From the NCBI GenBank assembly GCA_963934015.1, contig CAWVWT010000001.1:62001-126000 (forward strand): a stretch of 64,000 nucleotides of DNA, read 5' to 3'. The stretch comes from MGIIb-P sp963934015. GTDB taxonomy: Archaea; Thermoplasmatota; Poseidoniia; Poseidoniales; Thalassarchaeaceae. A model generated the notes under the pieces. It ran no database searches, was not told the DNA's origin, and was given only the letters and a program-made list of their open reading frames with translations. The position numbers were made by a program, and so were the translations under genes. This document shows positions 53,350-61,767 of the stretch, piece after piece. Positions within the stretch are counted from its first letter, which is position 1. Each line of letters begins with the position of its first letter.

Positions 53350-54672
53350 ATGGCGGAAAGCGCTTGGTTGGCGGGAACCGCTGCTGATCTCGATGGTGAG
53401 GCACTTTCTACATCTCTTCTGGCATGGAAAAATGGCTTGCCGGAAGCCCTTCGTGAAGTTTGCAATCGGATTGCAACCGCTGATGGTGGAGTTTGGTTGG
53501 TCGGAGGCTCTGTCCGCGAAGCAATGCTCGGCAATCCCTGGTATGACCTAGATCTGACAACCACATTGAATCCAGACCAAATCCTGAATATATTTCCCCG
53601 AGCAATCCCTACCGGTGCGCAATATGGCACTGTGACCGTGCGAATTATGGATTCAGATCTGGAATTTCAAGTGACCACTTTACGCAAAGAAGGGACATAT
53701 GCCGATGGTCGCCGTCCTGATGAGGTTACATTTGGTGACTCACTCAAAATAGATTTATCGCGTAGAGATTTCACAATCAACGCAATCGCCATCGATCTTG
53801 CTAGAGAAATTCTTCATGACCCCTATGGGGGTGTTGAAGATTTGGAAAGCATGGATCTAAAGGCGGTTGGAGTTGCGGAGGAACGCCTCGGCGAAGACGG
53901 TCTTCGCTTGCTCCGCGCCTACCGATTCATGGATCGTGGAGACCATGGAGTTTGGCAACCAGATTCGGCATTGTCCAAGGCGTTGCTGACTTGTGGGCAT
54001 ATGCTTGATAATGTCTCTGAAGAACGTGTATGGTCGGAATTTCGCCGAATCCTTTGTGGTGAAAATGCAGCTGTAATTCTTGAGCGAATGCGAAAAGATG
54101 GGATGCTTAGCCGAATCCTGCCAGGTTGGGACGCCAGTATCGATCTTCAACACCTTCTAGATGTTCCTGAAGCAGATGTTTTTGCTTGCAGGTTGGTACT
54201 TCTCGCTTCAGATATCCCAAATGAAAGATGGCGACGATTAGACCATGATTTACGGGCACTCACATTGTCCAATCAGGATCGTGGTTGTGTGATGAATTTA
54301 CACCGTCTACTCGGTCACTTACCGTCTGATGTTTCGGGATTTCGGCTCTACAGAGCCTATGTGGGTGATTTAATCGGTGCGCATTTGGCAATCGAAGATG
54401 TCTTACATCCAGTTGCGGCATCTGCAACTCGTGAAGCACTTGCAGCCCTTGCTCCACTCAAAGCAGGGTACCAACCGCTGGTTGATGGACACCTTCTCGC
54501 TACAACTTCTGAATTACCGTTCGGACGTAGATTAGGCCGATTGAAGGAATGGCTGTTTCGAATTCAAATCGAACAGGATTTAGCCACAGCAGAGGTGGTT
54601 CTGGCCCTACTCGACATATTGGATTGGAGGGCCACAGACCCTGAATCCTGGCCCAACACAGAGTGGCCCTAA
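53350..54672 (+). CDS. cca: CCA-adding tRNA nucleotidyltransferase, bacterial (class II) type
   Basis: Start at ATG 53350 (AAGGAAGGGG upstream); ATG 53323 and 53233 are alternatives. 440 residues. The class II head domain is clear: 'VWLVGGSVREAMLG', the catalytic DLD in YDLDLTTTL, 'RRDFTINAIAID' and the nucleotide-selecting 'EDGLRLLRAYRF' (EDxxR-like). The archaeal class I enzyme has none of these. It adds CCA to tRNA 3' ends; the three tRNA genes in this window lack encoded CCA. A poly(A)-polymerase-like role cannot be excluded. The stop lies three bases before the convergent gcvH-like stop. Confidence 0.9.
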   Translation: MAESAWLAGTAADLDGEALSTSLLAWKNGLPEALREVCNRIATADGGVWLVGGSVREAMLGNPWYDLDLTTTLNPDQILNIFPRAIPTGAQYGTVTVRIMDSDLEFQVTTLRKEGTYADGRRPDEVTFGDSLKIDLSRRDFTINAIAIDLAREILHDPYGGVEDLESMDLKAVGVAEERLGEDGLRLLRAYRFMDRGDHGVWQPDSALSKALLTCGHMLDNVSEERVWSEFRRILCGENAAVILERMRKDGMLSRILPGWDASIDLQHLLDVPEADVFACRLVLLASDIPNERWRRLDHDLRALTLSNQDRGCVMNLHRLLGHLPSDVSGFRLYRAYVGDLIGAHLAIEDVLHPVAASATREALAALAPLKAGYQPLVDGHLLATTSELPFGRRLGRLKEWLFRIQIEQDLATAEVVLALLDILDWRATDPESWPNTEWP

Positions 54673-54674
54673 CC

Positions 54675-55142
54675 TTACTCGCTGAGTGATTCGATATACT
54701 CATCAGCAGTCAAAAGTTGGTCCTCGTCAAAATCGTGTGGGTCAATCAGTATAATCCAACCCTCGGAATAGGTGTCATCTGTAACCAATTCAGGTGTCGC
54801 TTCCAACTCATTGTTGACTTCGATTACCTTGCCCGCGCAGGGTGAATGGAATGTTTCACTCTCATCGGTAGAACGTAGGGAAAACAGAACATCGCCTTCA
54901 CTGAATTCTTCGGCGACATCTGCAAAGTCATATTCGTTATCTGCAGCAGCATTGTCAGCCAAAGCATCACTAGGTAAAACCGTCATGATTACACGCAGGA
55001 TATCGCCCATCTCTTGAATCAAACAATCCGAGACACCGATCTTCCATGTTCCTGCTTCCTTGTCAACCAATTGCATCCAAAGATGGTTGCGTGTATATTT
55101 TCGATCAGATAGTACGCTGAATTCAAGATAATCTTCCGCCAT
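54675..55142 (-). CDS. Glycine cleavage H-protein homologue lacking the lipoyl lysine
   Basis: Start at ATG 55142 behind GAGGGTGA. 155 residues. The fold signatures 'YTRNHLWMQL', 'IGVSDCLIQEMGDIL' and 'TPELVTDDTYSEGWIILI' place it in the GcvH family. In the lipoyl-attachment loop, normally ESVKA...YSPISG, it reads STDESETFHSPCAG: counting back from SPxxG, the Lys is replaced by Asp93, and no Lys occurs within several residues. An acidic insertion (~res 60-80) is also present. It may be a regulatory or carrier-like paralogue, with a canonical GcvH encoded elsewhere. Minus strand, converging on cca. Confidence 0.8.
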   Translation of the reverse strand: MAEDYLEFSVLSDRKYTRNHLWMQLVDKEAGTWKIGVSDCLIQEMGDILRVIMTVLPSDALADNAAADNEYDFADVAEEFSEGDVLFSLRSTDESETFHSPCAGKVIEVNNELEATPELVTDDTYSEGWIILIDPHDFDEDQLLTADEYIESLSE

Positions 55143-55284
55143 TGTGTCACCCTCAATCCCGCCGCGGCACGACGACATATTTCAATAAATCGTTTCTCGA
55201 TTTTTCTATCTAGACGGTAGAAATGGGGTTGAGTTCACGCATTGGTTATCAACAAGAGGCTGGTGGCATGAGCGAGGCAACACC

Positions 55285-56463
55285 ATGCAATTCCAAGAAA
55301 CGGAAGAACAGAGCATGATACGAGAAATGGTCAGAGACTTCGCTGAAGAAGTCTTGGCACCGACCTGTTTGGCCAGAGACAAGGCACAGCAACCCCCGAT
55401 TGAAGAGTGGGTGCAGTTCATCGAATACGGACTACAATCATGTACTATACCAGACGATTATGGCGGTGTTCCCCTCGATGATGTGAGTGAAGCGATTATT
55501 GTTGAAGAATTGGCGCGCGTCGATCCTTCATTTGCTGTTTTCTTCTGTGTTCATGTTGGACTATGTGCGAAGACGATTGTCCTCCATGGAACCAATGAGC
55601 AGAAAGCAAAGTATCTACCGATGTTGGCAAGTGACAAAGTTGGCGCTTATTCTCTCTCTGAAGCCGGGGCGGGTACGGATGCAGCCGCCATGTCTTGCAA
55701 GGCCAAACTCTCCGAAGATGGGACACATTACCTTCTCACTGGCGAAAAGATGTGGGTTACAAATGGTGTGAGTGCAGATATTTACGTTCTTTTTGCCAAA
55801 GATGTCGACCACCCTGATTACGGTACCAAAAAGCATGGTGGAACAACCGCTTTTATTGTCGAACAAAATTTTGAAGGGTTCACTGTCGGTAAAAAAGAGG
55901 ATAAACTGGGCATCCGGAGTAGCGACACATGTACACTCATCCTCGAAAACTGCAAGGTCCCTGTAGAAAATGTCCTCAAGGCACCTGGTGAAGGGTTTCC
56001 CATCGCCATGAATGCATTGGATAACTCTCGGATTGGAATTGCTGCTCAAGGTCTTGGAATCGCCCAAGGTGCATACGAATCAGCACTGAAATATGCGCAT
56101 GAAAGGGAAGCATTTGGCGTCGTCATTGCTCGTCACCAAATGATTACTTCATATCTTGCTGATATGGCTACGCAAGTCGAAGCTGCCCGATTGATGGTTT
56201 ACAAAGCAGCATGGACCAAGGAGCAACACTACCAACATGGTGGCCATCGCCATTCCAAAGAAGCAAGTATGGCGAAATTGTTTGCCGGCGATACCGCAAT
56301 GTGGGTCGCTGAACGCGCTGTACAAGTTCTTGGAGGCTATGGATATACCACGGACTTTCCAGTTGAGCGCTTCTTCAGAGATGCGAAGATTACACAAATT
56401 TACGAAGGGACGCAAGAAGTTCAGAAACTGGTCATCGCCCGTGCCATTAGCAAGGACGTGTGA
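55285..56463 (+). CDS. Acyl-CoA dehydrogenase
   Basis: 392 residues, standard length. Signatures: 'YSLSEAGAGTDAAAMSCKA' (FAD/acyl-CoA-binding region), 'KMWVTNG', 'REAFGVVIARHQMI' and the C-terminal 'QVLGGYGYTTDFPVERFFRDAKITQIYEGT', with the catalytic Glu in the YEGT motif. It oxidises acyl-CoA to enoyl-CoA and passes electrons to ETF; chain-length preference is not readable. Electron-transfer flavoproteins and other beta-oxidation genes are not nearby. The 3' end overlaps the convergent pepE-like gene by 17 bases. Confidence 0.93.
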   Translation: MQFQETEEQSMIREMVRDFAEEVLAPTCLARDKAQQPPIEEWVQFIEYGLQSCTIPDDYGGVPLDDVSEAIIVEELARVDPSFAVFFCVHVGLCAKTIVLHGTNEQKAKYLPMLASDKVGAYSLSEAGAGTDAAAMSCKAKLSEDGTHYLLTGEKMWVTNGVSADIYVLFAKDVDHPDYGTKKHGGTTAFIVEQNFEGFTVGKKEDKLGIRSSDTCTLILENCKVPVENVLKAPGEGFPIAMNALDNSRIGIAAQGLGIAQGAYESALKYAHEREAFGVVIARHQMITSYLADMATQVEAARLMVYKAAWTKEQHYQHGGHRHSKEASMAKLFAGDTAMWVAERAVQVLGGYGYTTDFPVERFFRDAKITQIYEGTQEVQKLVIARAISKDV

Positions 56464-57172
56464 TTAAATCCAATCCGAATTCGGTTCCTTCAGGATGAGT
56501 AACCGGTTCTGAGTTAGGATAGAATACAGTTGCATCACCACCAACAAGAGTACCTGATTCATCTTCCCATCGTAGGAATGCACCTTCCCACAACCCGAGG
56601 ACGAGAGAGCCGTTCTGCTCATGAAATTCCTGAATCCGTTGTGCTCGAGTTTCACCAAAGTGTTGTTCAAAGGCATCTCGCTCTTTCACCCAAATAGTAC
56701 CACCGTGATAGTGTGCGTTGATTTGGAAAGGCACCAAGCCAAAGGTTTCGAAAGATGGCGGATACACGATTGGCATGTCATTGGTTGTCTGCATCGTCGG
56801 ACATGCAACATTGGCACCGGCGCTAACTCCCATGTATGGGATCCCATTCAGTACACGCTCACGAACGATGTCAATGAGACCATTCTCATGCAACCCTTTG
56901 GTCAACAGAAAGGTGTTCCCACCTCCGACATAGATTCCTTGTGCCTGAGCGATGGCTTCAAGGGGGTCTTTGAACGATTCAATGCCACGGAGATTGACAC
57001 CACTCGGTTCCGAAAATATTTGTATTTCAGATGTATATTCTGAATGATTGGAACCAGCATATGGAATGAACAATACTTCATCACATCCATCGAAATGTTG
57101 CTTCATCTCTTGGAAATATATTGCCCGACGCGCCTCACTACGGAGGCCGCCACTGCCCAATAGAAGTCTCAT
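56447..57172 (-). CDS. pepE: Dipeptidase E-like serine peptidase (S51)
   Basis: 241 residues, matching the S51 family. Start ATG overlaps the stop of the HEAT-like gene (ATGA). The N-terminus 'LLGSGGLRSEARR', 'GIYVGGGNTFLL', the nucleophile Ser in GVSAGANVACPT and His in NAHYH are as in alpha-aspartyl dipeptidase. It hydrolyses dipeptides with N-terminal Asp; the cyanophycinase branch is related but longer. It is the third gene of an apparent operon with a PCMT-like and a HEAT-like protein, and an Asp-dipeptidase next to an isoaspartyl methyltransferase homologue suggests a link to damaged-aspartate turnover. Confidence 0.9.
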   Translation of the reverse strand: MRLLLGSGGLRSEARRAIYFQEMKQHFDGCDEVLFIPYAGSNHSEYTSEIQIFSEPSGVNLRGIESFKDPLEAIAQAQGIYVGGGNTFLLTKGLHENGLIDIVRERVLNGIPYMGVSAGANVACPTMQTTNDMPIVYPPSFETFGLVPFQINAHYHGGTIWVKERDAFEQHFGETRAQRIQEFHEQNGSLVLGLWEGAFLRWEDESGTLVGGDATVFYPNSEPVTHPEGTEFGLDLITRPC

Positions 57173-58182
57173 TGGTCAGTCTCCAATGCGCTAGAGTCGG
57201 CCACGAGGCTGCTCGCAGCCTGTGCGATAAGGGGGTTTGAATCTTCAACCAAAGACGGTAACAAATCAGAAATCAATTTCGAAATGTTACGACCATGGAG
57301 ATGTTCCAATATTCGGGCGCGGCAAATATCATCTCCATTTTTCAGCAACTCAAACCGTATTTCATCAGCGCGTGGTTCTCGGCGTGAACGGAGCAAACGT
57401 GGCAGCAATAGTGGGTCTGTGCTACCATGTGCGGCTTCAACGACACCCGTCCAATCAAACCAATCAACTTCATCCAGATATTTTCCAATTACTTTCCGTA
57501 GTGCTGGATCCGGATTCACGCAAAGATTGGAAATTGTTGCGACATTCTGTGACTCAATGAGAGCCGGTAATCGTAAATTTGCTGCCTTAAGACGAAGTGG
57601 CCCCTCCAAGAATTGATCTATGACGGCGGGTGCATGACCGATTGCAATCATCTGATCTAATGCTGCTTCTCGAACGCGAAGATGTGAATCAGACAGCATC
57701 CCTTCCAAAATCTCAGAGTCTCCTGAATGCGATATTGCCATCTTTCGAATGACGTGATCTTCACTCTCAATGGCAACTGGAATGGTACCTGAATCGACCC
57801 GAAGGCGTCCTCGCCACGCTTCCCGACGTACAGAAATTTCAGCATCTGTGCAAAGTGTAGAGAGAATCGGAAGGGCAGCGGAGCCAATCCGAGGTGACAA
57901 CTCGGCAGCTAGGTGCCTCAACCTCACTTCCACGCGCACGGAAAGGGAAACTATGGCCTTGCGGTGGCTACTATCAAGCCAGCGACGAATCGCATCGACC
58001 GACTTCTCAACAAACCACTCATCATCTGAATCCAGCAGCTGAATGAATGCGGCCATTGCAGCTGGATCGTCTATCTCAAAAAGTCGGCGGACAGCCATTC
58101 TGCGCTGCCGCACATCCTTGTGATTTAGCCGTTCAAGCTCATGTTGTAGCATGGGACTCAGACCGAGGGTGTAACAACCCAT
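57169..58182 (-). CDS. HEAT-repeat-like protein
   Basis: 337 residues; ATG 58182 and ATG 58152 are both possible. All-helical sequence with repeated ~30-residue units such as 'VRQRRMAVRRLFEIDDPAAMAAFIQLLDSDDEWFVEKSVDAIRRWL' and 'ISVRREAWRGRLRVD', typical of HEAT/PBS-lyase-like repeats. No signal peptide or membrane helix. It sits nine bases after the PCMT-like gene and overlaps the pepE start by four bases, so it probably scaffolds or regulates a cytosolic partner within this operon. Confidence 0.75.
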   Translation of the reverse strand: MGCYTLGLSPMLQHELERLNHKDVRQRRMAVRRLFEIDDPAAMAAFIQLLDSDDEWFVEKSVDAIRRWLDSSHRKAIVSLSVRVEVRLRHLAAELSPRIGSAALPILSTLCTDAEISVRREAWRGRLRVDSGTIPVAIESEDHVIRKMAISHSGDSEILEGMLSDSHLRVREAALDQMIAIGHAPAVIDQFLEGPLRLKAANLRLPALIESQNVATISNLCVNPDPALRKVIGKYLDEVDWFDWTGVVEAAHGSTDPLLLPRLLRSRREPRADEIRFELLKNGDDICRARILEHLHGRNISKLISDLLPSLVEDSNPLIAQAASSLVADSSALETDQ

Positions 58183-58191
58183 GTATAGCGT

Positions 58192-59247
58192 TCACGGGAT
58201 GAGGTCGCCGTGACGACCAAAACCGCCAGTCGGTCCATCCTCATCATCTGTTTCAGGGCGACCTGGTTGCATCAACCGCACATCGACGAGAGTGATGAGT
58301 AATTGCCAAACATCACCAAGCCAATCCATTTCTGCACTGAGTAAATCTGCAACAGGATGTATCCCCTCAATCCAGATATCAGAATCCAACGCCCAAGGTG
58401 GTTCATCTTCCAAATTGGAAGGATTTGGTAGCGGTCCTAAGTCATCAGGCAACGCGTCTAAAGCAGTTGATAAGTGAGTTAATCGCTGTAATATTTCTTC
58501 GCTGAACATACCGATTTCATCACCCAATATTGCACCCTCTCGAAGCAATTCAGCGAGACTTTTGGCGGAGAGAGGTTCAGGTTCGGTGTCAGCAATATCG
58601 ACTGGGCCAAACAATACTCCACCGAGATCTGTATCCAACCAATTTTCACCGACGCGTTCACGCTTGACCAAGTGCTGCGAAAAACGACCGCCGATTGGGG
58701 CGACTGTGAAACCACCATCACCCATTCTCGATTCGAGCCATTGTGGAAGGGAATCCAATGAACCTGTGACCAAAACACGATCTAATGGCTCGGGGAGTTG
58801 AGGTGGACAGTGCGTGAGTTGCCGCATTTTCCGCACCCGTACTGTATGTGTTTCAGTGACTGAAGAAAGTCTCTCGCGGACATGGTCGACGACTTCCCTT
58901 GAAGGATCGACGACTACGACTCCACCCTCTGGGCCAACAATATGTGCAATGAGTGCCGCAATATAGCCACCTTTTGCCCCCAAAATTAGGACTTCTTGAC
59001 CTAGAGCTAATTCGAGGTGGTGTAACATGGTCGCAATCATGTGTGGTGCTGAAATGGTCTTGACTCCGCCTTTATTGGTCTCCAAGAAGACGAGGGGGCG
59101 GTCATGCCAGAAAGGACTCAGTTCGTAATCGGTGTATTCCCCAATATCGACCGAGCGCATGGCCGCAGAAATACTGTCATTCATTGGAACGCCTGCATTT
59201 TCAAGTCGCTCTATTAGCCGGCGCGTGTGCCCCACGTACTCGACCAT
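58192..59247 (-). CDS. Protein-L-isoaspartate O-methyltransferase-like protein with C-terminal extension
   Basis: Start placed at ATG 59247 (MVEYVGHTRRLIERLENAGV), where the family homology begins; ATG 59274 would add nine residues. 351 residues. The conserved PCMT segment 'KTISAPHMIATMLHHLELALGQEVLILGAKGGYIAALIAH' is clear, but SAM motif I is GAKGGY rather than GTGSGY. A further ~130 residues follow the methyltransferase core, ending with 'LSAEMDWLGDVWQLLITLVDV', giving twice the length of a minimal PCMT. Activity on isoaspartyl residues is plausible but not certain. First gene of an operon with a HEAT-like protein and pepE. Confidence 0.8.
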   Translation of the reverse strand: MVEYVGHTRRLIERLENAGVPMNDSISAAMRSVDIGEYTDYELSPFWHDRPLVFLETNKGGVKTISAPHMIATMLHHLELALGQEVLILGAKGGYIAALIAHIVGPEGGVVVVDPSREVVDHVRERLSSVTETHTVRVRKMRQLTHCPPQLPEPLDRVLVTGSLDSLPQWLESRMGDGGFTVAPIGGRFSQHLVKRERVGENWLDTDLGGVLFGPVDIADTEPEPLSAKSLAELLREGAILGDEIGMFSEEILQRLTHLSTALDALPDDLGPLPNPSNLEDEPPWALDSDIWIEGIHPVADLLSAEMDWLGDVWQLLITLVDVRLMQPGRPETDDEDGPTGGFGRHGDLIP

Positions 59248-59326
59248 GGAGCACCCATTTTGCCCCTCACTCAAAAGGCTGCGGTGGGGTTCACCTCATA
59301 TCCCCAAACCTCTCGCGCTAAATTGC

Positions 59327-59399
59327 GGGTCCGTGGTCTAGCGGTTATGACGTCGCCCTTACAAGGCGAATATCACCAGTTCAAATCTGGTCGGTCCCA
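59327..59399 (+). tRNA. tRNA-Val (TAC) with a mismatch in the acceptor stem
   Basis: Anticodon stem TCGCC/GGCGA around loop CTTACAA, T-arm ACCAG/CTGGT with TTCAAAT, D-arm GTC/GAC, discriminator A, no encoded CCA. Acceptor GGGTCCG pairs with CGGTCCC except for a T:T mismatch at the fourth pair. Confidence 0.9.
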
Positions 59400-59401
59400 C
59401 T

Positions 59402-60142
59402 TTACTGCTCTTCAACCCACTCAGCGTCATCACCGAGTGCAGTTTTGTCCAGTTCATCAAGGGTTGTTGCAACCTTTTCTGTGGTCCATACTGTGTTTTC
59501 TTTCCAAGTATCCAAATCTGGATTGATGGAGGAAAGTGCCTGTGTGAGGTTCAACGCAATGGTACCATCAGCGTCGACTTCCGCCTCGGCTGCAATGCGA
59601 ACGGCTTCAATTCGTCCAAAGTGAGCATCCCATGCTTGGATGGCCTTCTGCATGGCGAAAATGACGAATGAATGTTTATTCGATGCGCGATCACCTCCAC
59701 CAAATTCACCACGCCTAACCAGATAGGATTCGCCGACACAAACTCCGACATAAACCGAGCCAATCGGTTTTCCAATGTCCCCTCCAGTGGGTCCTGCGAC
59801 CCCGGTAACCGAAATGCTCAACCCACTACCGGAAGATAACTGTGCACCTTGCGCCATCCCAAGGGCGACTTCGTGACTGACTGCACCGCGTTTTTCCAAT
59901 TTGGTTGGGTTAACACCCAATTGAGATATTTTTGATTCGTTGGAATATGTAACCCAACCCTGTGTGAACCAAGTTGAAGCACCAGATATATCGGTGAAAC
60001 TACTGGCGAGTAAGCCGCCGGTGCATGATTCTGCCACAGACAGGCTCCACCCTTCCTTCTTCAGGCGGCGGACGAGCCGTGCCGCGAGCATGGAGGCTTC
60101 CTCACTCACAAACAGACGGCTTAAGCGGCTGTTCTTAGGCAT
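59402..60142 (-). CDS. CinA C-terminal (nicotinamide mononucleotide amidohydrolase) family protein
   Basis: Start placed at ATG 60142 (MPKNSRLSRLFVSEEASMLAARLV), since the 59 upstream residues to ATG 60319 look non-coding and overlap the divergent PolD gene. 246 residues. The PncC/CinA core is clear: 'LSVAESCTGGLLASSFTDISGASTWFTQGWVTYSNESK', 'GVNPTKLEKRGAVSHEVALGMA' and 'VTGVAGPTGG'. The family deamidates NMN to nicotinate mononucleotide. About 80 residues follow the core, longer than a minimal PncC; the MoCF-like N-terminal domain of full CinA is absent. Confidence 0.88.
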   Translation of the reverse strand: MPKNSRLSRLFVSEEASMLAARLVRRLKKEGWSLSVAESCTGGLLASSFTDISGASTWFTQGWVTYSNESKISQLGVNPTKLEKRGAVSHEVALGMAQGAQLSSGSGLSISVTGVAGPTGGDIGKPIGSVYVGVCVGESYLVRRGEFGGGDRASNKHSFVIFAMQKAIQAWDAHFGRIEAVRIAAEAEVDADGTIALNLTQALSSINPDLDTWKENTVWTTEKVATTLDELDKTALGDDAEWVEEQ

Positions 60143-60222
60143 GCCGACGGTATTCCTGGGGTCAAATACATCCCTCTGGGGCGCAGTAATGCCTTTGAAC
60201 GGTCGCGTCGGGGTGGGGGCTT

Positions 60223-61767
60223 GTGAGCGATACTGAATGGGGCGAAATCTACCGAAAGGTGATGGCTGCAGGTCTAATTCCTGCACGTTCAGTGCGAGAC
60301 CGCCTGCTAGCCTTGCCATCGATTGAACCCTTGTTACAAGCTGCTGAATCTACTGGGAGTAAAGGTATGCTGGATGAGGTTATGCTGGACTCCTTGCTTA
60401 CACAAAAAAACACACCCGTAGTTGCACGAACAATCGCCCCAATCACTCAGCCAAATCCAGTGGCACCCCCAAGAATACATGACCTTGACCATTACAAATT
60501 AGCAGATTTCCCAATGAATGCCAAAGATGTGGATGCTGATATTACAGTACATTTCGACATTACAGGTAAGAGTGTAACCGAAGGTAAAAAGGAAGATATT
60601 CAATCCTTTTTTAATGACAGACTCAAGCAAATTCGACGTTTGATCCTTGATCGAAACCTGCCCAATCGTCCCATCGCTGTCAATGAAGCAGTCCGTCAGA
60701 AAAAACAACTAACAGGTCGCGATAATAGCTTCACCGTAATTGGCCTTGTCAAAGAATCGAATACCACGAAAAAAGGGCATTTGCGTTTTTCACTAGAAGA
60801 TGCAACTGGAGAGGTCCGCTGTATGCTTATGCAACGAGATGAGGATGGGCCAAACCAAGAGATTGTCCATGCTGGATTGATGAATGATGATGTGATCGGA
60901 GTTAGTGGTACCTTCAATCAAACGGGGGATATCGTATTTGTCGATGATATTCATTTTCCATCTCTGACAAAACACGAACGGCGGACTGCAGGGGCAGATC
61001 AAGCGATTAGTGCTGCATTTATCTCTGATTTACATCTGGGGAGCAAAACCTTCCTTGAACCACAGTGGCAAAAAATGATCAAATGGTTTCATGATGACCC
61101 ATTGGCTCAAACGGTACGCTACCTAGTCATCAGCGGAGATGGTGTAGATGGCGTTGGAATCTATCCAGGTCAAGATAAGCATCTGAACATCCCTGATTTA
61201 TTCAATCAATATTCTCGCTTGGGAACCATGTTGCAAGAGTTACCCGATTGGGTCGAAGTGTTGCTCTTGCCCGGAAACCATGATGCTGTACGTCCAGCTG
61301 AACCCCAGCCAGCAATCGACCATGAATTGCAAACCGACTACAATAACACAATGTTTGTTGGAAATCCATGCGATTTCAGCCTCAATGGTGTTCGTGTTCT
61401 TTCCTACCACGGCGTATCTATCATGGATTTTGTCTCTTCATTGCGTACTGTCACCTTTGAAACGCCTGAAGCTGCCATGCGGGCAATGATTGATCGACGA
61501 CATCTCGCACCTTCATGGGGGGGGAAAACACCGCTTTCCCCTGAGCCAGAAGACCGATTGGTGATTCAAGAAATACCTGATATTTTCGTTACCGGGCACG
61601 TTCACGGCCACCATATGGAGACTTACAAGGGTGTCAACTTGGTGCATAGTAGCACTTGGCAAGACCAAACCGACTATCAGCGAATGCTCGGATTTCAACC
61701 CAAGCCTTGTATCCTGACCGTGGTTAATCTACACACACATGCAATGGCAGCTATTCCATTCGTTTAA
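60223..61767 (+). CDS. polB: DNA polymerase D small subunit (DP1)
   Basis: 514 residues from GTG 60223 with GGGTGGGGG upstream. After an N-terminal helical domain and an OB-fold region ('NSFTVIGLVKESNTTKKGHLRFSLEDATGEVRCMLM'), the calcineurin-like phosphoesterase domain shows DLHLGS, SGDGVDG, GNHDAVRP and the GHVHGH metal motif, all intact as in the archaeal 3'-5' proofreading subunit. It acts with the large subunit DP2 in replication. Presence of PolD is a strong archaeal (non-crenarchaeal) marker. Its last four bases overlap the convergent surface hydrolase gene. Confidence 0.95.
   Translation: MSDTEWGEIYRKVMAAGLIPARSVRDRLLALPSIEPLLQAAESTGSKGMLDEVMLDSLLTQKNTPVVARTIAPITQPNPVAPPRIHDLDHYKLADFPMNAKDVDADITVHFDITGKSVTEGKKEDIQSFFNDRLKQIRRLILDRNLPNRPIAVNEAVRQKKQLTGRDNSFTVIGLVKESNTTKKGHLRFSLEDATGEVRCMLMQRDEDGPNQEIVHAGLMNDDVIGVSGTFNQTGDIVFVDDIHFPSLTKHERRTAGADQAISAAFISDLHLGSKTFLEPQWQKMIKWFHDDPLAQTVRYLVISGDGVDGVGIYPGQDKHLNIPDLFNQYSRLGTMLQELPDWVEVLLLPGNHDAVRPAEPQPAIDHELQTDYNNTMFVGNPCDFSLNGVRVLSYHGVSIMDFVSSLRTVTFETPEAAMRAMIDRRHLAPSWGGKTPLSPEPEDRLVIQEIPDIFVTGHVHGHHMETYKGVNLVHSSTWQDQTDYQRMLGFQPKPCILTVVNLHTHAMAAIPFV

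Noticed and set aside
59227..59526. Open frame across tRNA-Val
   Set aside because: It overlaps the tRNA and the ends of two flanking genes; no independent support.
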